This document shows, piece after piece, positions 23,602 to 34,897 of a stretch of DNA of 64,000 bases (positions are counted from its first letter, which is position 1; every line of letters begins with the position of its first letter). A program made the translations under genes and the position numbers. Location: the NCBI RefSeq assembly GCF_000004195.4, contig NC_030677.2, positions 67,852,222 through 67,916,221 on the forward strand, written 5' to 3'. The notes under the pieces are model-generated. The model was not told the origin of the DNA. It saw only the letters and a program-made list of their open reading frames with translations, and did not search any database. Origin of the DNA: Xenopus tropicalis (Eukaryota > Chordata > Amphibia > Anura > Pipidae).

Positions 23602-24508
23602 CAGGGCCGCCATCAGGGGGGCACAGGGGGCACAGTTGTCCCGGGCCCGGACGATCGGCGCTTTAAAGGGGGCCCGGCCATGATACAGCTTTTTAGCCCC
23701 CTTTAAAGAACTCCGGGCCCCATTGGTTCATTGGTGGCCAGCGGGAAATTTTATTGGTTGCGCCCCGTGCGTGCGTCCCTACGCACGGGCGCAACCTTTT
23801 AAAATGTTAAGATGCAGCGGGGAGGATGCAGAAGAAGAAAGTTGCCAGTGGGAGAGCTGGAGGATGCCAGAGGAAGCCGCAGGGGAGCGGGAGTAAGTAG
23901 CTGGGGTGGAGAGCGGGAGTAAGTAGCTGGGGTGGAGGGCGGGAGTAAGTAGCTGGGGTGGAGGGCGGGAGTAAGTAGCTGGGGTGGAGGGCGGGAGTAA
24001 GTAGCTGGGGTGGAGGGCGGGAGTAAGTAGCTGGGGTGGAGGGCGGGAGTAAGTAGCTGGGGTGGAGGGCGGGAGTAAGTAGCTGGGGTGGAGGGCGGGA
24101 GTAAGTAGCTGGGGCGGGGAGCCAGAGGAAGTCACTGGGGGTTGAGCTGGGGGAAGCCACAGGCGGACTCTGGGGGGGGAACTGGGGGGAAGCTGGAGGA
24201 TGCTTGGGGGGTTTGGGAGCTGGACGATGCTGGGAAGGACTCTGGTGGGGGAGCTGGAGGTTTCTGGGGGGGAGCCGGAGGATGCTTGGGGGGGTGGGAG
24301 CTGGAGAATGCTGGAGCTGGAGGACCGGGGAGGGGGTTAACTGGAGGATGCTGGGGGGCCCTGGCTACCAATGTTTTAGGGGGGCCCTGGCTACCAATGT
24401 TTTAGGAGGCCCTGGCTACCAATGTCTGTGTGGAGGGGCCATTGGGGGGCAGGGCGTGGGAGGAGGGGGGCCCAGAAAATTGTGTTGTGATTTCTGATGG
24501 CGGCCCTG
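23602..24508. mobile_element. GC-rich hAT with exact TSD, 907 bp
   Basis: Ends CAGGGCCGCCATCAG and CTGATGGCGGCCCTG are exact inverted repeats, flanked by identical octamers CCTGGGGG (23594-23601, 24509-24516). No transposase. The interior has a GC-rich palindrome (TGCGCCCCGTGCGTG / TACGCACGGGCGCAACC, 23757-23796), a 26-bp minisatellite and G-rich purine tracts. GC content is far above the flanks. Confidence 0.92.
23887..24120. repeat. 26-bp minisatellite, nine units
   Basis: Nine tandem 26-bp units of form GCGGGAGTAAGTAGCTGGGG plus TGGAGG; units 2-8 are identical. Because 26 is not a multiple of three, the same peptide repeat appears shifted in all frames, producing spurious proline-rich frames on the minus strand. 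Confidence 0.95.
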
Positions 24509-24650
24509 CCTGGGGGTGACCAATAAGGGCTTGCCTCCATGTAAGAAGTTCAAAAAACGAGCACCTACTTTTAAGCCACTGGGAGCAACATCAAGGGGCT
24601 AGTGAGCAACATGTTGCTTTGTGAGCCGCTGGTTGGGGAATTCAGTGAAA

Positions 24651-25850
24651 TAGCAATTTTTGGAGGTCAAAAAGATACAGTAATCACTCCGGATAATGTA
24701 ACCTTTTGTTTGTACTAGTATTCCTTTCACCCTACAAGCAAAAACCATGATAAATCCTGCATCTGGGGTGGCTGTGTTACATCAAACCATAGCACCAATG
24801 TGATAGGGTTGGCTAGAAATTAATGAATTATGGTGGAGTAACACTGATGTGAATAAAGATCTTAAAAAGCTTGGTATATCCACTACATTGATATAAAAAA
24901 TAGATGTAAATTAAAGCATTTAAGAACAATCCTTCTGCGCAGACATGGTGATAAAAGAAATGGAGGCTCTGATGGGATATGATTGTAGCCAAAACATGAC
25001 AGTTGCCTACCCCTCTGCTCAGCTTTGCATTAGGCCCCAAGGTAAAAGGGAATGGCGGTTTGGGTGACACAGTTGTGGAGAGGGGCCTGTTATGTGCATA
25101 CATAACAATTGCACAGTGTGTTCCTTAGACTAAATCTGCTAAAACTGTTTTTGGAACAAAATAAATAAATGTATATTTTAGAGGCTGTGATGCCAAAGAA
25201 GCAGAGTAATACATTCTGATATCTCAGGTTGGATTAGGACAGCCTTTTATGTTTTAAAGTAACGTGAAATGTTTTCATGAACTTGGCTCTGTGCAAACAT
25301 TCAAACCCTTCGCACAAAACCACCACTCATAGTTTGGCAAAATATGGTACAATTAGTAAGAAAAGCTGAAGCCAAGAGGGAGATTGAGTTACTAAAGGTT
25401 TTTTTACGCATCATTTTAATTTATTGTGCTGCTAAACTAGAAAGGAGAAGTATAGGACTTATTAGCAGATGTCCTCTTCATCTGGGAAAAATATGAAAAT
25501 ATGTGCCTTGGAATTATTTGTTGCTACTGTCACAGTAATTTAAAGAATATCTGCAAAATTCCACTCATATTATCCACCTAGTAAAGAACAGTGGAACCAG
25601 TCCATTAACGTGCCATTGATTTACTGCTGTTATCAAGCTGTTGTAAAATGTGCCCAGATGTGCAAGTCAGAGTGCAGTGAAGCAAGTCAAATTTTATATG
25701 CATTGGAAGTGTGTAAATAACAGAGACTTGGACACACATTATATATATTAATATCCAGACACACAAACTTAAGCTTCTGTTGTAAGGCTATGAGCATTGT
25801 GAACCCACAGTATAAAGGAGACCAATTGTTATTGCTTCAGCACATTCTAA
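24651..25850. other. Unassigned non-coding sequence
   Basis: No gene or repeat boundary supported. Confidence 0.4.
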
Positions 25851-25856
25851 CACATG

Positions 25857-26075
25857 TATACAGACATGGGGTCTATTATCTGGAACCCCTGGGGCCTGGT
25901 GTTTTCTGGAGAAAGAACTTTCTGTAATATGGAGCATGATACCCAAAATCTACTAAAGCTTTTAAAAGTAAGGTTATTTTTGCTTTCATTATCAATTAAT
26001 GTTGGGATAGTTAACATTTATTATGGCATTGTAGGAGCAAATCAGTTCCATTCTATTACTGGATTACGGATTTTC
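25857..26075 (+). mobile_element. Diverged CAGGTATGGGATC copy
   Basis: ACAGACATGGGGTCTATTATC and GGCCTGGTGTTTTCTGGAGA follow the family order but with many substitutions; the right half has mostly decayed. Confidence 0.55.
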
Positions 26076-26079
26076 ATCT

Positions 26080-27660
26080 TATTTGTATGTATATTTACTA
26101 ATTAATGTTATTTAGCTCAGTTTCACTTTTAAAACTTTTAAATATGTGTTTTGGGGGGAGGGGTAAAAGGCACTTTCCCAAATCTGTACAGTCTTCCAGC
26201 TATATTTTAGGAAGTCTGGCTTGGCACCGATTGCCAGCATCAATAGGCAGTAGGCAGTGGGAGTGATCTAGCTGGCCAGGTTGTTGAGCAAAAGTTCAGA
26301 GAATGCTGGGTAGGAGCACCGGGAGACTCCTGATAGGACTCTTGATTTGATGGGCAACAAGAGCGAGGCACCCGCAGTCACTCTCCAGAGAGACAGTTTG
26401 GGGAAGCAGGTTGGAAGGTTTCACTGGTGAGCTTAGCCAGGAGTATAGGCCTGAAACTTCTCATGCAGGAAATTATTTGCTGCCCGCCAAGCTGCAAATG
26501 CCCAACAGGTCACCAGCACTGTTGATGAAAGCTGGAACTGCTGTGATCTTCAGTAGTTGCACATCATTCATCAGAATACTGCCTGAATGGACACATTGGT
26601 AACTAAGTCCATGGGCATGTTAAGACTCAAGTACCTTAATGAATTATGTCAGTATGTGCTCTCCATTGGGTCCATTTTAAAGCACTTGCAGGTGCATTCA
26701 TAAATAAAAATTATTTTATGCCCACTCGCATGTAGCGCTGGTGAAATATAGTTAGAACATATCCAATTCAAATTGAGAAAGCAATTGGTTGGCACACTCA
26801 CATGAACAATGCTTAGTGGTGCTAGGAGTTTTTTTTTAATGTTTTAGGTTTAAAGTTTTATAAAAGAGTGTGACCTGTATAATTCTAAAATGCTATGGTA
26901 AAGATCCTGCTGATCATGGATAGCACAGTAGAAAAGTAGAAAAATAAACACAATTAATTGTAGTCAAGCAAAATAAAATCAGTATTATTTGAGAAAATAA
27001 TAAAAGCATGTAACTTTAGTTTTTAACATGACTAAGATGTAAAGCTAAATAAAACTTGTTTTCACAAATAAAAAAGGCTTTACCTTATATTTATCCCCCA
27101 AATCCCTCTTTGAGGTGTCAGGTTCTTAAAGGCTTAAACTACTGTGTATGTGAATTATTTGTTTATTCCTGTATAGTCAGAAAAATGAGCACCTTTACAA
27201 GCAACTGCTTTAGTACTGGTCATGGTTTCCAAAACTTGAATGTTCAATATTTAATAAGCACAAAAAACCCAAAGACTTGAATGTAGAACTTTAGCATCTA
27301 GAAGTTTGCAAGTTCAATGGGAGTTGTTCTAGGCAAAATGTATGCATTTTTTCAATTCAAATTTTTTGGAGAGTTTGTGGACCAATTGAAAATCATGCTT
27401 AGAATACAAATTTGATTCATTCGATTTTTTTCCATAGTTTGATTATATAAAGTATTTTTATATTGAACATTTTTAATAATAAAGCAAACATTTTTAGTTT
27501 ATTCAAAAAAAAGTTTATTAAAATTCAAGAAAACTAATTCATTAAAGGCCGATTGTGCCCGAAAAAAAATAAATTCGTATTTTTTCAAAGTCTTAGAACT
27601 GGTCATATTTTCTGCAATTTTTCCGGTAAATTCCGCAACCTGTGTTAACTGTAAGAGACA
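26080..27660. other. Unassigned non-coding sequence
   Basis: No supportable gene. The 26200-26600 part is less AT-rich than its surroundings but shows no recognisable protein motif or clear exon boundary. Confidence 0.4.
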
Positions 27661-27662
27661 TA

Positions 27663-28208
27663 CCGTATTTTTCACCCTATAAGACACACACAATTTTAAA
27701 GGAGGAAAATCTAGAAAAAAAAGATTCTGAAGCAAATACTACAGTAAAATATTTTATATCAACTGTATAAAGTTAATTGTCTCTGGGCACATAATGAGGC
27801 TTCCCCCAGGGCCCCCCCCAAGTATCCTTCAGCTTCCCCCTGGGCCCCCCCCAAGTATCCTTCAGCGTCCCCCAGGGCCTCCAAGCATCCTCCAGCTCCC
27901 CCACGGCACCCACAGCATACTTCAGCTTCCCCCCCGGGCCCCCAAGCACTTTCCATTTCCCCCCAGCGGCCTCCGGCTCCCGTGATGTCTTCCTCTCTGT
28001 GCCGCGGCTCCCAGCTGCTTCTGTGCTTTTATAAGATTGCGCCCTGTGCGTGTGATGTCAGTACGCACGGGCGCAACCTTATAAAAGTGAGTATGCGGCA
28101 GAGGGCCGCGGCACATAGAGGAAGACGCATTCGCCGTATAAGACGCACAAACTTTTCCCCCCTAGTTTTGGGGAAGAAAAAGTGCGTCTTATACGGCGAA
28201 AAATACGG
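27663..28208. mobile_element. TA-flanked element, CCGTATTTTTC ends
   Basis: Ends CCGTATTTTTCACCCTATAAG and, inverted, CCGTATTTTTCGCCGTATAAG are flanked by TA on both sides. The 546-bp interior holds a C-rich minisatellite (27797-27965) and a palindromic block (TTGCGCCC...GTACGCACGGGCGCAAC, 28036-28076) shared with the unrelated hAT at 23602-24508. No transposase. Confidence 0.75.
27797..27965. repeat. C-rich minisatellite
   Basis: About five imperfect units of 26-34 bp with CTTCCCCCAGGGCCCCCC and CAAGTATCCTTCAG. It lies within the 27663-28208 element. Confidence 0.75.
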
Positions 28209-28209
28209 T

Positions 28210-30250
28210 AACCTGACAACATGGTAAAAGAACTTGGCTGCATCTGTAGGCATCTCCCACCTACCAACTAAGTTAGAGAGTGGCAGAAAATGCAGGTTAC
28301 AACAGGACCCTGTCCTTGCTGCCTTAGAGCAGTTAGTAAGGATAGGGCTGGCCTGAGTTCCCTGATGCTGGGATGTGCACCGTACACTGGATTTTTGTAT
28401 CTGTCACAAAGTGCATGGCACAGGCATTTCCCTGGGCAGAATTGGATCCTTTAGGAGCACTAAGGGCATGCTCTTTTGTTGATTAATACTCTTGCACTTT
28501 TGTCCCAAGAAATCCTAAATGACCCCTCATTCTTGTTACATTAAAGTATATAATCTATATAATAATAATAATAAATTCAGTAAATAAAGTAGAAATACAG
28601 ATCACATAATTGGCTTACAGATTGTCATAAAATTATTACACAATTGCAGTTATGTGGCGGTAGTCGAAAAACAAACCACCCAAAAAAACCCAACACTACA
28701 TTATACGTCCATGAAACATACTGTAGGTCAAACTGAGTCAGAAAGGATTAAAGTTTTGGTTGGCTATCAGCTCTCTGTATCATGCATTTATGAACTTTTA
28801 CCCCACTAATGTGTGAGATTCTGTATAAACCTGGTATATTGTTCTTTGTGGCTTGTATTTATAATGTTACTCATTGTGTTTTCTTTCTAAATAGGCTTCT
28901 TTTGCAGATTTCGCATTAGCTCATCATCACAAAAGAGGATTGAGCAAAAGCAAATCCATAATTGAACTGACTACTACATTATGCTTAATCTATGAATATG
29001 AAACCACAGGGAGGATACATTTTCCACTACTTGCATAATCCTGCCTTGCTTTATAGAGAAATAAAAAATATTTTTAATGTAGTGTTGTGTTGACTGTGCT
29101 ATGGTGATGACCTTATATTTAAGTTTTTGATGTGCGGGAACATAATAGAAATAATAGACCATATTCACTAATGATTGTCATTCATAACAGAGGGCATACA
29201 CATTACAATGACCATCTTTCCTATGTCCATTGGTTACAGGAAAGATCGTTCATTTTCTCTACTTACGTTAAGAGCTGAATCATCAGATACGCAGGTAGAA
29301 ACAAAAGAATTCTACCCCTATCTGACAGTTCAGCATTAATGCTTTGCCAATGTTCGTCATTTAATGATTATGACCAAATTACATATATTTAGAACAAAGG
29401 TTTTTTGCTGGGTTGGGAATGGAGTAGTAATTGTAGTAATGCATCAAAACCAAAATGGGTTTTTATGATAGGGATTTAGAAAGAATAGGAATAAGTAGAA
29501 AAATGTGACCAGATTCAGTAGTTCATAAACATCTCTCTTTATATTGTAAAGGATTTAAATGAGCTTTTTTTGCAAACTTGGTGATTCATACAGGAAACAA
29601 AGAATATGTGTCTCATTCTGTGTCTGGATGCCTCTTTACATTTTCAGTAGAGGATTAAATGGTGAAAACATACATCCCCAAAGGGCACCACAATACACCA
29701 ACACAATAAAGTAAAAGCTTGCTTTAAACAAACATGTCAGGCAGAAAACCAGTTGACTTCTTGTTGGATCATATCTTAGATGGCGTTAACATTGTTGAGA
29801 CTCGCTTTTTAATTTTGAACATAACAATGTGTAAAATAAGGATGTATTCCTATAGTGGCCATACTGTTGCTACTGACTCTTCGGTGTGGACAAAAATTAT
29901 GGAACTGACAACAGATTATTGAGGTGATAAATACATTTGAATTATGTTAAACATCTGCTTTATTCATCTGCATAATTTAGAGTTAGTGCTGTATTGTTTA
30001 CTATGACAGTTTTGTAAATCATGGGCAAACAAGGAATGCATACCTCTGGGAGATATGTGGTATGTATTTAGGATGAATGAACAAGAATTGCCTTGATAGG
30101 ATTGGTAAACTGAATTACTCTTGGACTATATAATATTACTATAACTAATTTTTTTCTAAATCATGTTAAGGAAAAAATATACCCCCATTTGAGCCCTTTC
30201 AGTTGAGCTTATATATAAAAGATGCATAAATGCTTAGCTTCCAAAAATAT
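28210..30250. other. Unassigned, partly unique-looking
   Basis: No gene supported. A frame at about 28889-29035 follows a good pyrimidine tract and AG but has no matching donor and no recognisable motif. The 29170-29400 stretch looks non-repetitive. Confidence 0.35.
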
Positions 30251-30253
30251 TTT

Positions 30254-30671
30254 TTTACACAGACATACCTGATTCCACAGAATGAAACAAAACCCTGATA
30301 GTCTGTCTCGGCACACAGGGACTAGTTTCCCATCATTCCTTAGGCTCACAGTATAATGCAGTTATGTCGTGCTCTTTGTTTTGATTTTAAAGATCCAAAT
30401 AAAGAAGTGTTTTTATTGAGAGACAACCTGGTGCTCCGCTTCCATTTCTACCTATATCTTAGGCTCACAGTATAATGCAGCCAATCCCTTCCATTGTTCC
30501 TTTGGGAAGGGATGGATTCTGGAACGTGTTCCCTCTGCTCAAGTCCATTGATTAACAATGGAAGAAGGCATTGGAGGGGTTGCATTACACTGTGAGCCTA
30601 GGGGGTTAAGGAAATTGGATCCTGCAAACACAGACTATGGTTTGCTTTTTAAACATGTCTGTGTAAAAACA
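30254..30671. mobile_element. Foldback MITE with small insertion
   Basis: Arms of roughly 100 bp pair across the element: outer TTTTTTACACAGACAT with ATGTCTGTGTAAAAAC, inner TTAGGCTCACAGTATAATGC with GCATTACACTGTGAGCCTA. The left arm is interrupted by the insert at 30362-30457, which duplicated part of the arm. Confidence 0.75.
30362..30457 (+). mobile_element. Small PLE-like retroposon, 23-bp TSD
   Basis: A 96-bp insert is flanked by identical 23-bp direct repeats at 30339-30361 and 30458-30480 (starting CTTAGGCTCACAG). It carries CCAAATAAAGAAGTG, then CTGGTGCTCCGCTTCC near its 3' end. The same GGTGCTCCGC motif ends the 60221-60365 insert. Long variable TSDs fit target-primed retroposition. 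This copy lacks the 5' hammerhead-like part. Confidence 0.7.
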
Positions 30672-31045
30672 CATTTCTATTTATTTGTGGAAGGTAAGAT
30701 AGCATTTATGCAACTGTAAATGAGTTGGGGTGTATTTTCTCCAAAATTAAACAAATATTTGCTAATATCTCAAGTTATTTGACTTCACATTCCATACAAC
30801 TCTTTGAGGGCTTCATATGTACACTATATTTATGTGTTATATACATATAGTACATTGCAGGGCTATATATCTATCAGAGTATAATGAAGGGCAATATGCC
30901 ATATTGTATGTACAAGGCTACCTTTTTCTTTTATAAAGAATAATGGCCTCACAGTATCTGTTATCTTTTTTTCTATATAACTATCTTGGCATCAAGCTTT
31001 ATTGGTGCAACGCGGACTACAAATGAATGTATTGCAGCAAGTACA

Positions 31046-31101
<56 letters not shown>
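31046..31101. repeat. TA microsatellite
   Basis: An uninterrupted (TA)n run of about 27 units; the open frames across it on both strands are artefacts. Confidence 0.95.
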
Positions 31102-31103
<2 letters not shown>

Positions 31104-31729
31104 TAAATACACTATGCACTTTACTTGAAATAGAATATAAAACAAAGAAATATATAATAAATATTGTTTCTTTGCTGTGTGAGCACACATCTCTCTAAAA
31201 TAAAGTTTCCCCTACATAATTTTAAACTTGGATTTAATTTTATTAATTCACAGTCAGGCCTCTTATCCTTTTCTTCAAGTTATGCAATTAATAGACATAG
31301 AGAACATTGCGGGGATTTTCCTAAATCCTTACTGATTTAGGAACCAGGATGGAAAATTAGCACGTCAGCTTTTGATGATGAGAATAAATTCTGGGTAGCC
31401 AGAGAAAGTGAATGGCAGGGAGGGCTTACCGTTATTTACAGGTATTAGGGGCACATCACATATTTAACAAGTTAGTTTTTATATAAACTTGCTAAAAGGT
31501 TTGGGGATTAAAGCTAAACTGAATCATTAGCAAGCTCAAGCAAGCACTGAAATGACAATGAAATTATTTCTACCCTGCCTGTTTGCTAATTAATCCAAAT
31601 TCACAAGGTGGTGCTACAGTATGGTACAACTGATTTTGGAGAAGTCTTTAACAAAGGTCCATATTAATACTGGTTACTGTTTCATATAGGCTACCATTTT
31701 ATTACTTCATAAGTTCCTGCCTGACAAGA

Positions 31730-31997
31730 CATCATGGTGTTCCCCCTCCCATAAGAATTCACTCCCCCTCCCATCAGAATGTGTGATCTGAGCTACCAAC
31801 AGCTAGAGCTGCAGCGGGAAGCTACGGAGGCCAAGCTAAAGTGGCAGCTGCTATCTTAAATAAACAGAGGGGGCTTCTAGGACTGTTTACTCAGGTATGG
31901 TAATGCTTTCTGCAGAATAAATATAGCTTTCTAGGTGGCACTAATGAGGCAAATCTATAAGCAGTAAAATGCCAAAATGACTTTCCTTCACCTTTAA
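31730..31997 (-). mobile_element. T2-like MITE, partial
   Basis: Ends TGACTTTCCTTCACCTTTAA with TTAA at 31994-31997. On the minus strand it matches 2260-2530 (TTTACTGC, GCCACCTAG, AAGCAGCTGC blocks). The other end is not resolved. Confidence 0.65.
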
Positions 31998-32506
31998 CTG
32001 TTTTTACAGTGATGCAAAATAAATCATTCAACTATTCATATATATACACTGTATCTAAGTGTAATAATAGGGTCAGTAGACTCTGATTTTGCTCCATACC
32101 CTCGCATTATATTAGGTATGACTGGGGGTCCTGACTGATCCTCAAGTTTAGTAAATGATAGGGGTCCTTAAAAAGTCAAATTTTAATAAATCTTACCCTT
32201 AAACTACTGTACTGAAGAGCTTATTATAGGTTTAAATTTTGGCAAAAATGTTCTGCCAAAACTCTTTTCATGTGTTTTACTCCTAACAACTCCAAATGAT
32301 ATGGGAAAGCATCATTGCACTACTGACTAGTTTGTGGTCTGTGATGTGCTGTATGTCTTTTTCAAAGTCTCCCTTAAAACACAGTATCTAGTAGAAATAA
32401 CTCTAAAGCAACAGAACTTTCTAAGTATTTGTGAAACGTTTCACTACTTATAGAAGTTGTGATTTCTTGCTCTAAACATGTTAAAATTTGAAAATTAAAC
32501 TAAAGT

Positions 32507-32680
32507 CACATTCTACTTCCTGATTGTAATGAGTCAAATAAATTAGCAGTCCGCTGGAAAAACCTTCTGTATAAATAAACCCCTCCCTTCCTCCAGCTAC
32601 AGGCTAGTTCATTATACAGAAGCTTCTCAGTGGACTATTCATTTGTTAGACTTTTTGGGACCAGGAAGTAGAATGCAGAC
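32507..32680. repeat. Imperfect foldback
   Basis: Outer CACATTCTACTTCCTG pairs with CAGGAAGTAGAATG; inner AGTCCGCTGG...CTTCTGTATAA pairs with TTATACAGAAG...CAGTGGACT. The loop contains TATAAATAAA. Probably a MITE; no TSD was seen. Confidence 0.6.
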
Positions 32681-32834
32681 CTTTGAATTTTACTGTTTAG
32701 TGCCAGAAATAACAATTATTATTGAGTGCACTGATGTTAAAAAAGGGGTGTATACTGTCACGTTAAGGTAAAAACATATTAAATGTTACAATGGGAGCTT
32801 GGCCAATCCAAATCATGCACAATATTTGAAACAA

Positions 32835-32900
32835 CATTTTTATTTATTTTTCAGTTATTTATATAGCGCCGACATTTCTACAGTGCTTTACAGAGAATAG
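32835..32900 (-). mobile_element. Short L2-type tail fragment
   Basis: TTATTTATATAGCGCCGACATTTCTACAGTGC-type tail in minus orientation. Only the terminal piece is present. Confidence 0.45.
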
Positions 32901-33985
32901 AAAGTAAACAAAATGTATAATTTACTAAGCAAATCTTTATTTGAATGTAACATGTAATTTCCTGCCATACAAAGTGATAATTCTTAGATCTTGAGATAAA
33001 AAATGAGAGCTTTTGCTGCTTATTCATGTATACAGCTACAACTACTAGATCTCCACTGCAGAAGCGATGAGCAGCAGTGCAATATATTCCCAGTGCATAA
33101 TAATTCCCTATTGCACAGCTGTAGTGTAACATTTTTCAATAATTCCAGTACAAAACCAAATCATTATAATTAGCATGAAGAAAATGATCATTTATGGTTC
33201 TCGATCATTCATTTCAGTAATAAGTGTAATTTTACAACAATGATACAGCTACAACTGCTCAACCTCTAGATACAGTGTGGCTGCCATATTTGTAATCTCT
33301 CCAGCAATAATAATCTTTAAGATAAGTTATATTGCTTTTCTGTATGTGAGCCTCATTTTTAATGCTGCTTTGGAATGTTCTTACTTACACATTCACTATA
33401 AGTAATAATAAAGATGTTAGAATCTTAATCGGTCAAGAGCTCTGCAAACTGTCAAAGCCCTTCAACAAATTCCAGGCAATATCTCAACACTCAAAGATAT
33501 TTAACTGTGCACTCCCAAGTGTAAAAACCGATTCCTGTGATAAAGGCAAAGGTGAGGTCTGCTACTGTAATCAATTTATACTTTTCTTTTTAAATATTGT
33601 ATTCTGCCAAATGCCAATTGTTTGCACTAACTGAAAAATATGCAGCTCAATCATTAGGAATGAAGACTTGTGCCACAGCAGCCTGTCAGTAGGAAGATGG
33701 GTCCAGCGTTTATGATTCTAAAGCATGTGTCTAAATCTTTACATGAGCACAGCTTAATATGGAAACATATTGCAGGCAGTGACATGTTGTGATGGGATGC
33801 CATAGAAACCACTGGAGCAAAATAAACAAACTAAGCCTTTCCACGGACTGTTATGAAGAAGAAGCAATGACCTTCCGCACATATAATTCAATATTTTAGC
33901 GATGTTTGTAGCATATTTTTGGAATTTTAGTTATGATTTACATAAGTAAAACATTGCTGACCTGGGTGCTTGTTAATCATTTCTC
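32901..33985. other. Unassigned sequence
   Basis: No gene or repeat boundary supported; several stretches look unique. Confidence 0.4.
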
Positions 33986-34043
33986 AGTTTCCAGTAGAAT
34001 TAAGTCTAAAACAACTGGACTTTTCTGAGCTTTTTCTTGAAAA

Positions 34044-34075
34044 CTTTTCACCACTCATCCGAGTGGCTTCTTCAG
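34044..34075 (-). ncRNA. Hammerhead-like ribozyme motif
   Basis: Minus strand: CTGAAGA, then AG, CCACTC-GGAT-GAGTGG hairpin, T, and GAAAA. This matches the CUGANGA / stem II / GAAA core layout, with extra nucleotides at the stem II base. Flanking stems I and III are not established, so activity is unproven. Confidence 0.4.
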
Positions 34076-34295
34076 TGTAAATGACTGGTGGGGAATTCCC
34101 CGGCATTTAAACCCTTGAGGGTAGTACAGTCACAGGCATCCAATCATAATGGTTCCATTGAACTTATTCAGTTAGGTGTGAAACTGACAGGTGTAAGAAG
34201 GTATGATACAATCACAATGGTACCATGATTCTCATCGATGCAGGTGTTAATCCTTCAAAGTACATGACTGGAAGTGTGAACTGTTGTGAAACTGT

Positions 34296-34440
34296 TCACA
34301 GGCCCCTTCCTCGGTTCAGGGATGGTTTTTCCAGGCTGGCATAAATGGCCTCTTTCACACCTCCTTCAAACCATCTGTCCCCTCGGTCCAAAATATGCAC
34401 GTTACTGTACTCAAAAGAGTGTTCTTGAGGTGTAAATAGA
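34296..34440 (-). pseudogene. PLE endonuclease C-terminus fragment
   Basis: The frame reads EHSFEYSNVHILDRGDRWFE then GGVKEAIYASLEKPSLNRGRG and stops. The V.IL.R..RWFE.GVKEAIY...E.PSLNRG pattern is the conserved region I associate with the C-terminus of PLE-type endonuclease ORFs. No RT or GIY-YIG core remains; upstream residues of the frame lie in the adjoining MITE. Confidence 0.6.
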
Positions 34441-34456
34441 CTGAGCAGTGGAATAA

Positions 34457-34897
34457 TTAAAGGAGAAGTAAAGATAAAAACTAAGTAAGCTTTATCAGAA
34501 AGGTCTATGTAAATACAGCCATAAGCACTCACAGAAATGCTGCACTGACTTCTCTGTCAAAAGATTTGTTGTGTTTGTAATTCCTGTGCCAGACACACAG
34601 ATCTCTCCTCTCCTGCTCCCCCCTCCCTCAAGAATGCTAAGAACTCACTCCCCCCCTTAGGAATGTGGATCTAAGCAAATCAGCAGGAAGCTGACTCATA
34701 GTCTTACTAACTGAGCATGTACACTTGGTCTGGGTCTCGGTGCAGAAGTGAGGCATTATGGGAACTTTCTTTACACAGCTGTTTGGCTTCTGATCATCTG
34801 AAAAGTGAAATATGGGGAGACTTAAGGGCACAATTGAGACAACTGAAGGTATGCCTGCATCTTGAGGTTAACTCTTTATTAGCCTTTCCTTCTTTAA
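34457..34897. mobile_element. T2-like MITE
   Basis: Inverted ends TTAAAGGAGAAGTAAAG and CTTTCCTTCTTTAA, with TTAA at 34457-34460 and 34894-34897. Its left part is homologous to the right end of 2260-2752. The right TTAA is shared with the next element. Confidence 0.8.

Larger units (their letters stand above)
23575..24650. mobile_element. Old hAT copy split by a younger hAT
   Basis: Left piece GCATGAAAAAGGTTCCTGGGGG and right piece GTGACCAATAAGGGCT...CCACTGGGAGCAACATCAAG...CCGCTGGTTGGGGA together match the 36001-36279 family. They are interrupted exactly at CCTGGGGG by the hAT 23602-24508. Confidence 0.75.
33988..34456 (-). mobile_element. Penelope-like element 3' remnant
   Basis: On the minus strand: an endonuclease-region C-terminus (34440-34296), a stop, about 220 bp of 3' sequence, then a hammerhead-like motif (34075-34044) and a tail ending near AAGTCCAGTTGTTTTAGAC. 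The upstream end is cut by the T2 MITE at 34457. PLEs encode RT followed by a GIY-YIG endonuclease and are known to carry hammerhead ribozymes in their terminal repeats; assignment here rests on that order and on recognition of the C-terminal motif. Confidence 0.6.

Noticed and set aside
23779..24160. Proline-rich proteins with a 26-residue repeat (minus strand)
   Set aside because: They are translations of the 26-bp minisatellite in different frames; the repeat number, not selection, keeps the frames open.
26411..26602. Coding exon candidate
   Set aside because: Frame is short, with no recognisable motif and no convincing splice sites.
30973..31198. Isoleucine/tyrosine repeat proteins on both strands
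   Set aside because: Produced by a (TA)n microsatellite.
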